DNA from: Paraspadella gotoi | Taxonomy: Eukaryota > Chaetognatha | Length of the DNA: 64,000 nucleotides | Assembly (NCBI GenBank): GCA_051294375.1 | Contig: CM119270.1 | Location: forward strand, 21,810,370-21,874,369 | Direction of reading: 5' to 3' | Shown here: one piece after another, positions 21,290-31,157 of the stretch | How the letters are laid out: each line of letters begins with the position of its first letter | How positions within the stretch are numbered: position 1 is the stretch's first letter | The notes under the pieces: generated by a model | Database searches by the model: none | What the model was told of the DNA's origin: nothing | What the model saw: the letters and a program-made list of their open reading frames with translations, nothing else | Program-made: the position numbers and the translations under genes

Positions 21290-21372
21290 CCTCTCTCTTC
21301 TCTCCTCTGCGTCTCTCTCTCTCTCTACTCTCTCTCTCTCTCTCTCTCTCTTCTCTTCTCTCTCTCTCTCGT
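21290..21372 (+). repeat. (TC)n microsatellite
   Basis: CT-rich tract between the inverted minisatellite and a 25-N gap at 21475-21499. Confidence 0.85.
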
Positions 21373-21546
21373 CATCTTTTGCGAGCAAGATGAAAATTTA
21401 ATGAAGACAAGAAAAAAAAAAGAGGAAGAAAAAATGTTCAACTTTAAAAATAGAAGTGATTTTCACGAAGTTCANNNNNNNNNNNNNNNNNNNNNNNNNC
21501 TCCTGTCATCATTTTTTGGCGATCGCTCCTCCGTCTTTCTCCTTCC

Positions 21547-21621
21547 TCTGTCATCAATTTCCTCAGCCTGTCATTCTCCTTCTTTCAGGAGAATGACAGG
21601 CTGAGGGAAATTGATGACAGA
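21547..21621. repeat. Near-perfect 33/34-nt hairpin
   Basis: Left arm 21547-21579 and right arm 21588-21621 are reverse complements apart from one extra G, around an 8-nt loop. A third direct copy of the right arm lies at about 21198-21230, and 21500-21545 is the inverse of about 21222-21262. This marks nested inversions at the palindrome centre. Confidence 0.85.
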
Positions 21622-21641
21622 GAAAGCGAGAAAGACCGGAG

Positions 21642-22043
21642 NNNNNNNNNNNNNNNNNNNNNNNNNNNNNNNNNNNNNNNNNNNNNNNNNNNNNNNNNNN
21701 NNNNNNNNNNNNNNNNNNNNNNNNNNNNNNNNNNNNNNNNNNNNNNNNNNNNNNNNNNNNNNNNNNNNNNNNNNNNNNNNNNNNNNNNNNNNNNNNNNNN
21801 NNNNNNNNNNNNNNNNNNNNNNNNNNNNNNNNNNNNNNNNNNNNNNNNNNNNNNNNNNNNNNNNNNNNNNNNNNNNNNNNNNNNNNNNNNNNNNNNNNNN
21901 NNNNNNNNNNNNNNNNNNNNNNNNNNNNNNNNNNNNNNNNNNNNNNNNNNNNNNNNNNNNNNNNNNNNNNNNNNNNNNNNNNNNNNNNNNNNNNNNNNNN
22001 NNNNNNNNNNNNNNNNNNNNNNNNNNNNNNNNNNNNNNNNNNN
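21642..22043. other. Assembly gap, 402 N
   Basis: Gap at the centre of the large palindrome. By symmetry the missing sequence should include part of the minisatellite. A second gap of exactly 25 N lies at 21475-21499. Confidence 0.99.
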
Positions 22044-23037
22044 AGCCACCCTTCTTTCGATATCCCCCTGTCATTTTATCAACTCTGTCATCCAATGTCA
22101 TTGTCATTATCAACATCATTTTGTCATCGTCATTTTTGTCATTCCCATTTTCTTCTTCGACTAAAACTCCAGGTTTTTTCATGATCACCAATCACCTTCA
22201 CCAAGCATTTATTTTTGCTTGTCGCCCAAGCAAGCCAATCAGCCTTCCGTCTTATCCATCTTTCACCAATCATACTCACCGACCCTCACAAGGTCATTCA
22301 AGGTCATTCAACCGCCGCTAATCACTTTTCACAATTCACAGCCCGCGTTCTGCTCACACGTCGCTAATCACCTGCTCCCTTTGGGGGAATCCTGTCAATC
22401 ACCGAACCCATCGAGAGTGAGACACGCCCACTTTTCGTCGTCGTCGTCGTCATCGTCGTTCGTCGTAGTCGCCTTCACCCACTGCGTCCTTTCTCTCATC
22501 AAACTCATTTGCATAAGTTCGTCATCGAGAGAGGGCGCTCTCTGATGGGTGATCGTGGAGCCTTTTCATAAGGAATGGGTGGCGCATGATGTAGAATGGG
22601 TGGTCTTTGATGGTGTGTGATTAAAAAGTAAGATGAAGGTTAGTACTACAAATTTTAATAACCTTCATTTAACTTTTCAAGCTCTAACAGAATCCGTTAA
22701 AAAAAATAAAATTTATTAATAAAATTGTTTTATTATATAATATAATATAAAATAGTTTCTATGCATTTAACTATAAATAAAATCTTAATTTTTTTTAATT
22801 TTCACATAGATAAACACATTAACAATATTTATACCGGACTTCTGTGAGTTTGTAACCTGTTCCGCCTTAATATATATGCGACAGCATTATGTCGCATTTT
22901 TGAATCAATAAAAAAATGTAGGATAAAGAATATTGAGAAGCATTTTACGGTTTAAATAATTTTAAAATAGAAACAGAACTATCCCTCGAGCCATTGCCGA
23001 CACTTGGATCTGCTCCATTTTTATCTTCCGGAAATCA

Positions 23038-23068
<31 letters not shown>

Positions 23069-23125
23069 TTTGTCGTTTTGACGGCAGGTGGACATTCCGA
23101 CCGTCCACGCCGCGGATGATGATGA

Positions 23126-23184
<59 letters not shown>

Positions 23185-23841
23185 TTGGCTCGTTGCGTCA
23201 AACTAAATCTCGTAATCATTTGTCTTTTTCGTTGTAGAAAAGATTCATTGGCGTCGTCGTCGCCATCATCGTCGTCGTTTTCGTCATCGTCGTCGTCGTT
23301 CGTAATCGTCGTCGTTTGTCGTCGTCATCGTCATCGCTGTTATCATGGTCCCTTTTCCCGTCGCCTATATTGAAAGGTTTTTCTCTTATTGTTTATCATT
23401 GTTATGTCACCATTAGATGTCATCATTTATTCATTCACGATCACGAATCGCGAATCACAGAAGGGTCTGTCTCTTTGTCCCTCTGTCCGGCTGTCCTATT
23501 TGAGATTAATTCATTTTTAGGATCAAATTATGGTAACAAAAAAAGATCTTGATTTTTGTTGAAAGTTTTTCTTTATCGTTTTTTACGTATTTGTAAATTT
23601 GGCACAATCAATATAAAAATTATCTATTCTTTTAATACATAGGCTATCTTGCCCCTGCACCTTGGACAGGCCATATGATCATTTGTCAAATTTTCATGAA
23701 ATTTCAAGAAGAAAAAAAAAATTCAAGTGTCATCAACAAATTCGATTCCTTTTTTGTTTGAAAAAAAAAATTTGAATAAGAAAAACTTCACAGGATTTTA
23801 ATTTGGTTAAGAGGGCGGAGAGGAGGGGGCGTGGTAGTACG

Positions 23842-23902
<61 letters not shown>

Positions 23903-23922
23903 GCTCACCCTCGTTTACGGTC
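22044..23922 (-). mobile_element. Right arm of the foldback-like palindrome
   Basis: Reverse complement of 18008-19931 along its length. It carries (GTC)n at 23038-23065, (GAC)n at 23126-23184 and (ATC)n at 23840-23900. Trinucleotide arrays differ in length between the arms while unique parts agree closely, as expected for fast-evolving microsatellites or read error. Confidence 0.7.
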
Positions 23923-23967
23923 TCAACAATAGAAAAAGCCTTTCGTTCCAATTATTATTATTCTCCG

Positions 23968-23980
23968 GTTGCTAGGCAAC
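23968..23980. promoter_or_regulatory. RFX X-box-like palindrome (GTTGCTAGGCAAC)
   Basis: Fits the RFX consensus of two GTTGC half sites (GTNRCC-N-RGYAAC type). It lies just outside the palindrome. No adjacent gene is identified, so function is unknown. Confidence 0.35.
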
Positions 23981-24019
23981 GCGACGTTCCGAAAGACTCT
24001 TTAAAAGGAAGGCGGAAAA

Positions 24020-24235
24020 TGACTCTCTACTTCATCTTTTCCCTCTTCTTCTCTCCCTCTCTCCCCCTCTCCCTCTCCCCCTCACTTCCTCTCCCCCTCT
24101 CTCCCTCTCTCCCTCTCTCCCTCTCCTTCTCATATTCGAACAAAAGGCGAACGAATGGCGCCGACGCTTTGTCTCCCCGGATGTAGGAGGATGAAGAGGA
24201 GGGAGAGGAGGAAGAGGAGGAGGAAGAGGAAGACC
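24020..24235. repeat. CT-rich then GA-rich low-complexity tracts
   Basis: A CT-rich stretch at 24030-24135 is followed by GA-rich sequence at 24185-24235. Open frames here are compositional. Confidence 0.7.
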
Positions 24236-24520
24236 CTTGGACAAAAGGGAGAAGGTGATGATAAGGTGAGTTTTATGGCGGTAAGGTCAAGAGAAGTGGT
24301 CATAGCAGGTGGGATAATGGAGGTAAGGGACGAGAGAGAACATCAGGAAATGATGTTAAGGATGACCTCTTATGGATGTCAGGTAAAAAATATTTTAATA
24401 TACATTATATAATATTATATAATATTATACCACTCCATTGATATGGAATAAACGAGACTGGGAAAGAGTTTTGAGTTGAAGCTCGTAGGGTTTTACTACG
24501 ATAGAGGCTTAACACACCAT

Positions 24521-24600
24521 AGCAAGTCCATAGTCGGGGTAAAGATAGCTCATTTATTAAATAAATCGATAATTTTTATATTAGTTGTACTCAATTTCAT
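24521..24600 (+). repeat. Dispersed repeat core, copy 4
   Basis: The sequence 'ggggtaaagatagctcattt', 'attaaataaatcgataattt' and 'ttatattagttgtactcaat' matches the family core at 7362. Confidence 0.6.
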
Positions 24601-24619
24601 ACGATATATTATAATCAGG

Positions 24620-24790
24620 CAATCCAGGAGCAGTCCTATTAGGAGCAGGTCTTCTCGGAGCAGGCCTTCTAAAAGCAGGCTTTTGAGGAGCAGGGAATCT
24701 AGGAGCGGTCATTTTAGGAGCAGGCCCTCTAAGAGCAGGCCTTCTAGGAGCAGGCCTTTTAGGACCAGGCCTTCAATGAGCGAGCAGTTC
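24620..24790 (+). repeat. 15-bp minisatellite (AGGAGCAGGCCTTCT)
   Basis: About eleven copies of aggagcaggccttct with substitutions. The unit is a multiple of 3, so it creates an artificial Ser-Arg-Pro repeat frame resembling an RS domain. No start context, splice site or flanking domain supports a gene. Confidence 0.85.
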
Positions 24791-24897
24791 TTCCAGAACC
24801 AGACAATACGCTCGAGTGGTCGACTTAACTGGGGCTCAAGCAAATGGAGGGGCGGAACGCGAAATGGCATAAAGAGACCGAGAAGATAATGGAGTCT

Positions 24898-25762
24898 TTA
24901 CCGGCGCCGTTTATGTCACGTGACTTCAATACCGGCGCCGTTTAAGTCACGTGATCTTAATACCGGAGCCATTTAAGTCACGTGACTTCAATACCGGAGC
25001 CGTTTATGTCACGTGACTTCAATACCGGCGCCGTTTATGTCACATGATCTCAATACCGGAGCCATTTAAGTTACGTGACTTCAATACCGGCGCCGTTTAT
25101 GTCACATGACCTCAATACCGGTGCCGTTTATGTCACATGATCTCAATACCGGAGCCATTTAAGTCACGTGACTTCAATACCGGCGCCGTTTATGTCACGT
25201 GACCTCAATACCGGTGCCGTTTATGTCACGTGACTTCAGTATCGGCGCCGTTTATGTCACATGATCTCAATACCGAAGCCATTTAAGTCACGTGACTTCA
25301 ATACCGGCGCCGTTTATGTCACGTGACCTCAATACCGGAGCCGTTTAAGTCACGTGACTTCAATACCGGCGCCGTTTATGTCACGTGACCTCAATACCGG
25401 AGCCGTTTAAGTCACGTGACTTCAATACCGGCGCCGTTTATGTCACGTGACCTCAATACCGGAGTCGTTTAAGTCACGTGACTTCAATACCGGCGCCGTT
25501 TATGTCACGTGACCTCAATACCGGAGCCGTTTATGTCACGTGACCTCAATACCGGAGCTGTTTAAGTCACGTGACTTCAATACCGGAGCCGTTTAAGTCA
25601 CGTGACTTCAATACCGGCGCCGTTTATGTCACGTGACCTCAATACCGGAGCCGTTTATGTCACGTGACCTCAATACCGGAGCCGTTTAAGTCACGTGACT
25701 TCAATACCGGCGCCGTTTATGTCACGTGACCTCAATACCGGCGTCGCCCAAGTCACGTGACA
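24898..25762 (+). repeat. 31-bp satellite carrying CACGTG in most units
   Basis: I count 28 head-to-tail units of exactly 31 bp. Each has aataccgg, then cgccg or agccg, then tttatg or tttaag, then gtcacgtgac and ctc or ttc. Twenty-three units keep CACGTG; units 5, 7, 8 and 12 have CACATG and unit 6 has TTACGTG. From unit 13 on, two unit types (GCGCC/TTTATG/ACCTC and GAGCC/TTTAAG/ACTTC) mostly alternate, giving a 62-bp higher-order period. The palindrome GTCACGTGAC is the classic binding site for E-box bHLH-zip factors (USF, TFE/MITF, Myc/Max). No gene lies inside. Confidence 0.95.
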
Positions 25763-26329
25763 TAAAAAAAACCCGCGCCGATTTCTCCTTTTGTGTTCCG
25801 CGTCTATTTTTCCGAGGAGGACGACGACGACGACGACGACAACGACGACGACGACGACGACAATCACCACTTCAACAATCGCTCAAACAACAAACGTTTT
25901 CTTGACCGACGCATTTTTTTCCTTCATTTTTTTTTCATTTTTCCTCCTTTTTTTCTCCCTTTTTTTTCTCTCCTTTTTTCCTTTTTTCTTTTTTTCCTCT
26001 GTTCTTCTTTTGTTCTCCTTTGTTCTCTTTTTCTTTCTTTTTTTCTTTCCTCCTTTTTTTTCTTTTTTTCCCCTTTTTTTTTCTTTATTTATAATCTTCC
26101 TTCTTTTCTGTATTTTTCCTTTTCCTATTTTTCCCCGTTTGTCCTTCATTCCCTCTCGGTCTCTCACATCGCATTGACGTATCTCATCACTGCATTTAAG
26201 GTGATTCGGTGATTTCTCCCCGAGTCTATGATCCGATTCCATCAGGTTCCATTCGGTTCCACTTGATTCCATCCTTTGATTTTCTAGATCTTTTGCAATG
26301 ACCGAATGGGTCCCTTTTGTTTTTGTCTT
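25763..26329. other. (GAC)n tract and T-rich low-complexity sequence
   Basis: (GAC)n at 25818-25862 is followed by T/C-rich sequence at 25910-26150, then unique sequence with 'gattccat/ggttccat' words near 26230-26275. The Phe/Leu frames across the T-rich part are compositional. Confidence 0.6.
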
Positions 26330-26515
26330 TTATTACAAATTTCTATTAAGAATAATCAATGGTTAGGGGATTTACGGTTCAGAGTTAAGGTTGAACTATT
26401 ATGGATAGCGATAAAAATAAGGCTTGGAATGAGGGTTAGGTTTTAGTTTTAAGATTTAGTAAAAATTAAATTAAGTGATTCAGGAACAAAAATTGGGTAT
26501 TTTCGAAAAATAAAG
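26330..26515 (+). mobile_element. MITE-like element with telomere-like interior, copy 1
   Basis: Contains ggttaggggatttacggttc and gagggttaggttttagtttt, and ends in aaattgggtattttcgaaaa, similar to the right end of 30463-30726. The left end is not clear. It is the most diverged copy. Confidence 0.4.
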
Positions 26516-26572
26516 CCCAAATTTCTATATTAAAATAAGGATTAAAATTTGGCGAAGATTCGACCTTCGGAT

Positions 26573-27420
26573 CAAGGAGGAGGAGGAGGAGAAGGAGGAG
26601 GAGGAGGAGGAGGAGAAGAAAGAAATGGGATCCATTGAATTACGAGCGAAATGCCGCCGGTCAAGAACGGGGGGGAAGAATGAGAAGAGGGAGAGAGAGA
26701 GGAAGAAATAGAGGGAAGAATGAGAGAGGAGAGGAGAGAGAGAGAGGAAAATAGAGGGGAAGAATGAGAGAGAGAGGGAGAGAGAGAGAGAAGAAATAGA
26801 GGGAGATGAGAGGGAGGGGAGAGAGAGGAAGAAATAGAGGGAAGAATGAGAGGAGAGGGAAGAGGGAGAGGAAGAAATAGAAGGGAAGAATGAGAGGGAG
26901 AGGGAGAGAGAGAGAGGAAGAAATAGAGGGAAGAATGAGAGGGAGGAGGGGAGAAAGAGAGAGAGAGAAGAATAGAGGGGAAGAATGAGAGAGAGGGAGA
27001 GAGAGAGGAAGAAATAGAGAGGAAGAATGAGAGGGAGAGGGAGAGAGAGAGGAAAGAAATAGAGGGAATAATGATAGAGAGAGGAAGAGGAGAGAGAGAG
27101 AGAAGAAATAGAGGGGAAGAATGAGAGGGAGAGGAGAGAGAGAGGAAGAAATAGAGGGGAAGAATGAGAGAGGAGAGGGAGAGGGAGAGAGAGAGAGACA
27201 GAAATAGGGGAGGAAGAATGAGAGAGAGGAGAGAGAGAAGGTAGAAATAGAGGAAGAATGAGAGGGAGAGGTAGAGAGAGAGGAGAAATAGAGGAAGAAT
27301 GAGAAGAAAAAGGGAAAGAGAAAGGAAGAAATAGATTTGAAGAATGAGAGGGAGAGGGAGAGAGAGAGGAAGAAATAAAGGGGAATGAATGAGAGGGAGA
27401 GGGAGAGAAAACAAATATGA
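26573..27420 (+). repeat. ~43-bp GA-rich minisatellite, about 19 copies
   Basis: The unit is gaggaagaaatagagggaag, then aatgagagggagagggagag and short GA runs. Copies vary by small indels in the GA runs. It begins with (GGA)n at 26577-26612. The minus-strand frames give Ser/Leu/Phe runs and are not genes. Confidence 0.9.
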
Positions 27421-27474
27421 TGGGAGAAGGACAGAGGGAGAAAAGTTAAAGAGGGAGGGAGAGATAAAGATAGC

Positions 27475-27640
27475 GGAAAAAAGCGGACAAAGGCGGACAA
27501 AAGCGTACAAAGGCGGACAGAAGCAGAATAAGGCGGACAAAGGCAGACTAGAGCGGAAAAAGTAGACAAAGGCGGACAAAGGCGGACAAAGGCAGACTAA
27601 AGCGGACAAAAGTAGACAAAGGCGGACAAAGGGTCGAAGT
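27475..27640 (+). repeat. 10-bp minisatellite (GGCGGACAAA)
   Basis: About 16 copies of ggcggacaaa with a/g changes directly follow the GA minisatellite. Confidence 0.85.
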
Positions 27641-27842
27641 GGGAATGGACAAGGGAGATTTCGACATTACGGGTGGGGTGAGTAAGTAAGCGAGAGCGCA
27701 GTTGGTTCGGGTAGGTAAGGTTAATTTGGCCAGCGGTTAACTGGAGGTCGGTATATGCTTTAAGGGTAAGGTGAAGGGTAGGTCGGTCGATGCTTTAGGA
27801 TAAGGAAGGAGTCGGAAGAAAAGAGAGAAATCCTTGAACAGA

Positions 27843-28130
27843 AGACGACGACGACGACGACGACGATGACGACGATGACGACGACGACGAAAGACTCCAT
27901 ATCCATTTTTGGTCGACGCCTCTGGGAGAGAGAAAGATGGAAAGAAAGAGGTAGAAGAGATGGAGAAATGGAAAAAAAGATGGAAAGAAAGATGTAGAAG
28001 AGATGGAGAAATGGAAAGAAAGATGGAAAGAAAGATGTAGAAGAGATGGAGAAATAGAAAGATAGATGGAAAGAAAGATATAGAAGAGATGGAGAAATGG
28101 AAAGAAAGATGGAAAGAAATTGGGAAAAAT
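27843..28130 (+). repeat. (GAC)n tract and ~47-bp GA-rich tandem repeat
   Basis: (GAC)n at 27845-27891, then four copies of gaaagaaagatgtagaagag plus atggagaaatggaaagaaag at 27925-28125. Confidence 0.8.
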
Positions 28131-28396
28131 TGAAAGAAAGAAAATATAATATAACGGAAAGAAGGTATATGAATGAGCAGGAATTGGAATAGATGAAAGT
28201 ATGAAAAAATGAAAGGGGAGGTAGAATAAGGAAATGTAAAGACGAAGCGAGGAAGGGATTAAAAAGGAAAGTAAGAATGAAAAAGGATGAAGAAAAAAGA
28301 GAGAATAAGGAGCTAAAAAAGCTTTTAAATAATATTTACGGTTGGATATTTTTTTGATGTTTATGCGGGAAAAAATTTTGGGGCGATAAACATCAA

Positions 28397-28424
28397 TTAT
28401 GTAGACGTTTTTGTCGCGGAGCGT

Positions 28425-28477
<53 letters not shown>

Positions 28478-28580
28478 TGCAACGTCGTCTTTTTCATTGT
28501 CATTTTCACTATAGACATTTAAAACGTCAGTGTCGTTCTCGGCTCTTTCTTCCGAGAGTGTCCAATTTCTGTTCGTTTAT
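28397..28580 (-). other. Acidic open frame, possible 3' coding fragment
   Basis: On the minus strand a frame without a usable Met reads NWTLSEERAENDTDVLNVYS, then ENDNEKDDVA and a run of about 15 Asp with a few Asn, then ERSATKTST and a stop at 28397-28399. The Asp run is simply the (GAC)n array. The segment before it is protein-like, but the obvious acceptor (aattctag at about 28585) leads into a different frame. This could be a pseudogene fragment or chance. Confidence 0.12.
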
Positions 28581-28589
28581 CCTAGAATT

Positions 28590-28831
28590 TAATTTTAATT
28601 AAATATATTTATTTTATTTAAATATATTCTTAAACTGATAAATTAATCCTTTACCCTAATCCCTAAATACTAATCTTTACTTTTTAATCCTGACCTTTAA
28701 CCCTTACCTTAATCACAAACCAAGACCCTCACTTTAATCTCTAACCTAATCCCAAACTTAATCCCTTACCTTAATCTTTAACCTACTTTTTTGTAACTAA
28801 AAATAACTTAAAATGGGGCATTCTGGAAAAA
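28590..28831 (-). mobile_element. MITE-like element with telomere-like interior, copy 2
   Basis: In inverted orientation to 30463-30726. It contains repeated ccctaat/cccttacctt words over 28650-28795 and ends aaaatggggcattctggaaa. A second end-like word (attgggcgttctggaaaa) follows at 28841-28858. The left end is degraded. Confidence 0.5.
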
Positions 28832-29004
28832 TAAGATAAAATTGGGCGTTCTGGAAAACTATGGCTCCATTCTCATTCTTTGTCATCATTACAATTAAAC
28901 AAAAAGAATGATTTAATAATTTAATTCTTGTTATCGTTTAAACGTTAATTTCATAAAACAAGATACCAATTGCGCAAACAATTAATCTTGGCTAATTTTT
29001 TTTA

Positions 29005-29115
29005 ATCTAATTTGCATAAATAAGTTGAGATCCCTTAATCGCTAAACTCACTTCTGATCTAATTTGCATAGAACTTTCAAGATTCCCTTCAATCACTATA
29101 ATCTAATTTGCATAA
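29005..29115 (+). repeat. Degenerate ~48-bp repeat carrying octamer ATTTGCAT
   Basis: Three copies of tctaatttgcat at 29006-29017, 29058-29069 and 29102-29113, each followed by partly similar sequence (cccttaatc, cccttcaatc). A further ATTTGCAT lies at 29442-29449. ATTTGCAT is the POU-domain octamer. Confidence 0.6.
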
Positions 29116-29860
29116 TCCAGTTTCCTTCATTTTTTTCAACTTTTGCATTTGAATTTGTTCGATTCTTTCGTGAAGACGACGTACAATAAACAATTTAATA
29201 AGTCACGAAATAGATAAATTGTGTGATTAAACAATGTCTCTTTCACAACAGTTTTAAAGATTGATACCAGGAGGAGTTTAAAATATGGAAAATGGTGAAA
29301 GGCATAAAACTAATTTACATATTACAATTAAAAGGTATTCGATAATTTTATTATATAAAATATGTTTTCTCTTTCTCCGTTTTTCCTTTACAACTTTCAC
29401 TCTCACTGTCTGATGAAAGAAGACAAAATGTATATAAACTCATTTGCATATTACAGTCCAGAGTTATTCTCTAATAATATAACATAAAATATTTTTTCTC
29501 TTAATCCAGTTTCCTCTCTACTTCTTCCATTCTTTCTTGATTTATTCTTCTTTTATATTTTCTTCCTTCCATGATTTATTTATCTTCTTTTCTTCATTTT
29601 CCCTTCATTTCTTCTTCATTATCATAACCCCGATTTGACCTTTCCTTGTTGGGCCTAGAATTTGGGAGAGAGAGAGAGAGAGAGAGGCCGCCCCCCCCTT
29701 AAGACCCTCCCTCTCTTCCCTTCCCGACCCCGCTGGTTCCATGAATGACCCTCTCTTTGCATTTCTCCATCCCCACATATGCGTCCAAATTATTCCCAGC
29801 AGGGCCCCTTCGTTGCCTCAGAACGACCCTTCTTTACCCTCTTATCTCTGCCTCTTATTT
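29116..29860. other. AT-rich spacer, then GC-richer patch
   Basis: AT-rich with TTC-rich stretches to 29620, a short (GA)n at 29666-29687, a C9 run at 29691, then a GC-richer patch at 29700-29860. No coding exon could be supported. Confidence 0.4.
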
Positions 29861-29867
29861 TCTTCCG

Positions 29868-29880
29868 TTGCCTAGCAACG
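29868..29880. promoter_or_regulatory. RFX X-box-like palindrome (GTTGCCTAGCAAC)
   Basis: A perfect RFX-type X-box inside the longer inverted repeat CCGTTGC-CTA-GCAACGG (29866-29882). A (TC)n tract follows immediately. In animals such sites control ciliary genes, but no adjacent gene is visible. Confidence 0.4.
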
Positions 29881-29887
29881 GATCGCT

Positions 29888-29889
<2 letters not shown>

Positions 29890-29944
<55 letters not shown>

Positions 29945-29952
29945 TCTATTTC
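29890..29952 (+). repeat. (TC)n microsatellite
   Basis: About 60 bp of TC dinucleotides ending in tatctctatctc. Confidence 0.9.
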
Positions 29953-30462
29953 AGCCACTTTCTCGAATTTTTCACGATTCTTAAGCCTTTGTCAATATTT
30001 TATTACGACATTATTATTACTTATTTCGAGCTTATCGTTTCGTTGCGTTAGAAATTAGACTTAAGTCAAATTGTTTATTTTTTTACAGACAATGAACTTG
30101 TTTTTTTAAAGATTGAAATTAAAAACAAATTCGTTGTCTGTAAACAAAATAAATAATTTCACCCAAGACTAATTCGTATTACATATTACAGAAGATACTA
30201 TTATCCTAATTAATAATATCTTTTCGTTTTACCTTCCTCAAATTTTTAAAATATTTTATTTTTCTTTTTCATTTTATTCCTTTTCATGTAAAAAACTTCA
30301 TTCCCCTGAAAGAAAATATCCCCTAGTATAATGTTTATACTCTCACTAAGTCTCCACGTTGCTAAGCGAGAAAGCTATCTACATATTTGTAGCAATATCA
30401 GTATTAATATGAGTCTTCCTCCGCAATTTTACGTCTCGGACAAACAACCCTTTTCGGCCTTA

Positions 30463-30726
30463 TTTTCCCAGAACGACCCATGTTATATTAAATTTTAAGT
30501 TTTTTTCTTAATTAGGTTAAAGATTAAGGTTAAAGATTAGGTTTGGGATTAGGATAGTGATTAAGCTTAGGGACTTGGTTTAGGATTAGGGTTAAAGGTT
30601 TGGGTTAAAAATTAGGAAAACGGGTTTAGGGTTAGGGATTGATTTGTAAGTTTAAAAATATATTTAATTTAAAGAATAAAATTAAATTTTAGGTTAATCA
30701 AATGTAAATGGGGCACTCTGGGAAAA
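30463..30726 (+). mobile_element. MITE-like element with inverted termini, copy 3
   Basis: A 264-bp element. The left end TTTTCCCAGAACGACCCA and the reverse complement of the right end TTTTCCCAGAGTGCCCCA agree at most positions. The interior is a degenerate array of ggttaaagatta, gggattagg and tttagggttaggg words, telomere-like but imperfect. No frame is present. Target-site duplications were not convincing. Related copies lie at 26330 and 28590. Confidence 0.6.
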
Positions 30727-30734
30727 GAAAGCCC

Positions 30735-30915
30735 ATTACCTCTTTCCCTCTAATGTCCCCTTTTCCATAAAGGTGACCCTTTTCCTTACTCGATGTTCCC
30801 CTTCCCTCCTGGACATACCCTTTTTCCCTAGATGTCCCTTTTTCCCAAAAGGAGTCCCCAATAGACCCCTTAAATGACCCCCCATCCCCCGGATGTAACC
30901 CCCTTCCCCCTTTGG
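30735..30915 (+). repeat. Degenerate C-rich ~25-bp repeat
   Basis: Irregular repeats of gatgtccctttttccc with spacers. The minus-strand frame across it gives Gly/Glu/Lys-rich peptide that follows the repeat. (GAG)n follows at 30960-30988. Confidence 0.6.
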
Positions 30916-31157
30916 AATTCCTCCCCCAATGCAAAACAAGGCAAATGAGGTGAAGGTCGAGGAGGAGGAGGAGGAGGAGGAGGAGGAAGCGATAATTCAT
31001 GTTGATTCCTTTTCTTATTCTTTTAGATTTTGGAGGCAAAAGTCGAAGAAGACGAAGTCTAAGGACACGACGGTTGGAGGCGGACTTGGGTTATAAATCT
31101 AAATCTAAGTATAAATCCAAATCTAAATCATGTAGATAAGGCGCTTAGTGGGCTCAG

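Noticed and set aside
20563-21388. Several 200-270-codon frames on both strands
   Set aside because: They arise from the GGATTCCTCC minisatellite, are open in all frames, and shift with each copy-length change.
24476-24889. RS-domain-like protein frame
   Set aside because: The Ser-Arg-Pro repeats come from a 15-bp minisatellite, and the frame starts inside a dispersed repeat.
24898-25762. CRISPR-like array
   Set aside because: The 31-bp units are directly adjacent with no unique spacers, and the DNA is eukaryotic. It is a tandem satellite.
26572-27609. 345-codon minus-strand frame
   Set aside because: It follows a GA-rich minisatellite of about 43 bp. The sibling frame over the same DNA gives a similar Ser/Leu/Phe peptide.
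28640-28800. True telomere or chromosome end
   Set aside because: The CCCTAA-like words are too degenerate and lie inside a mobile-element-like unit that recurs at 30463.
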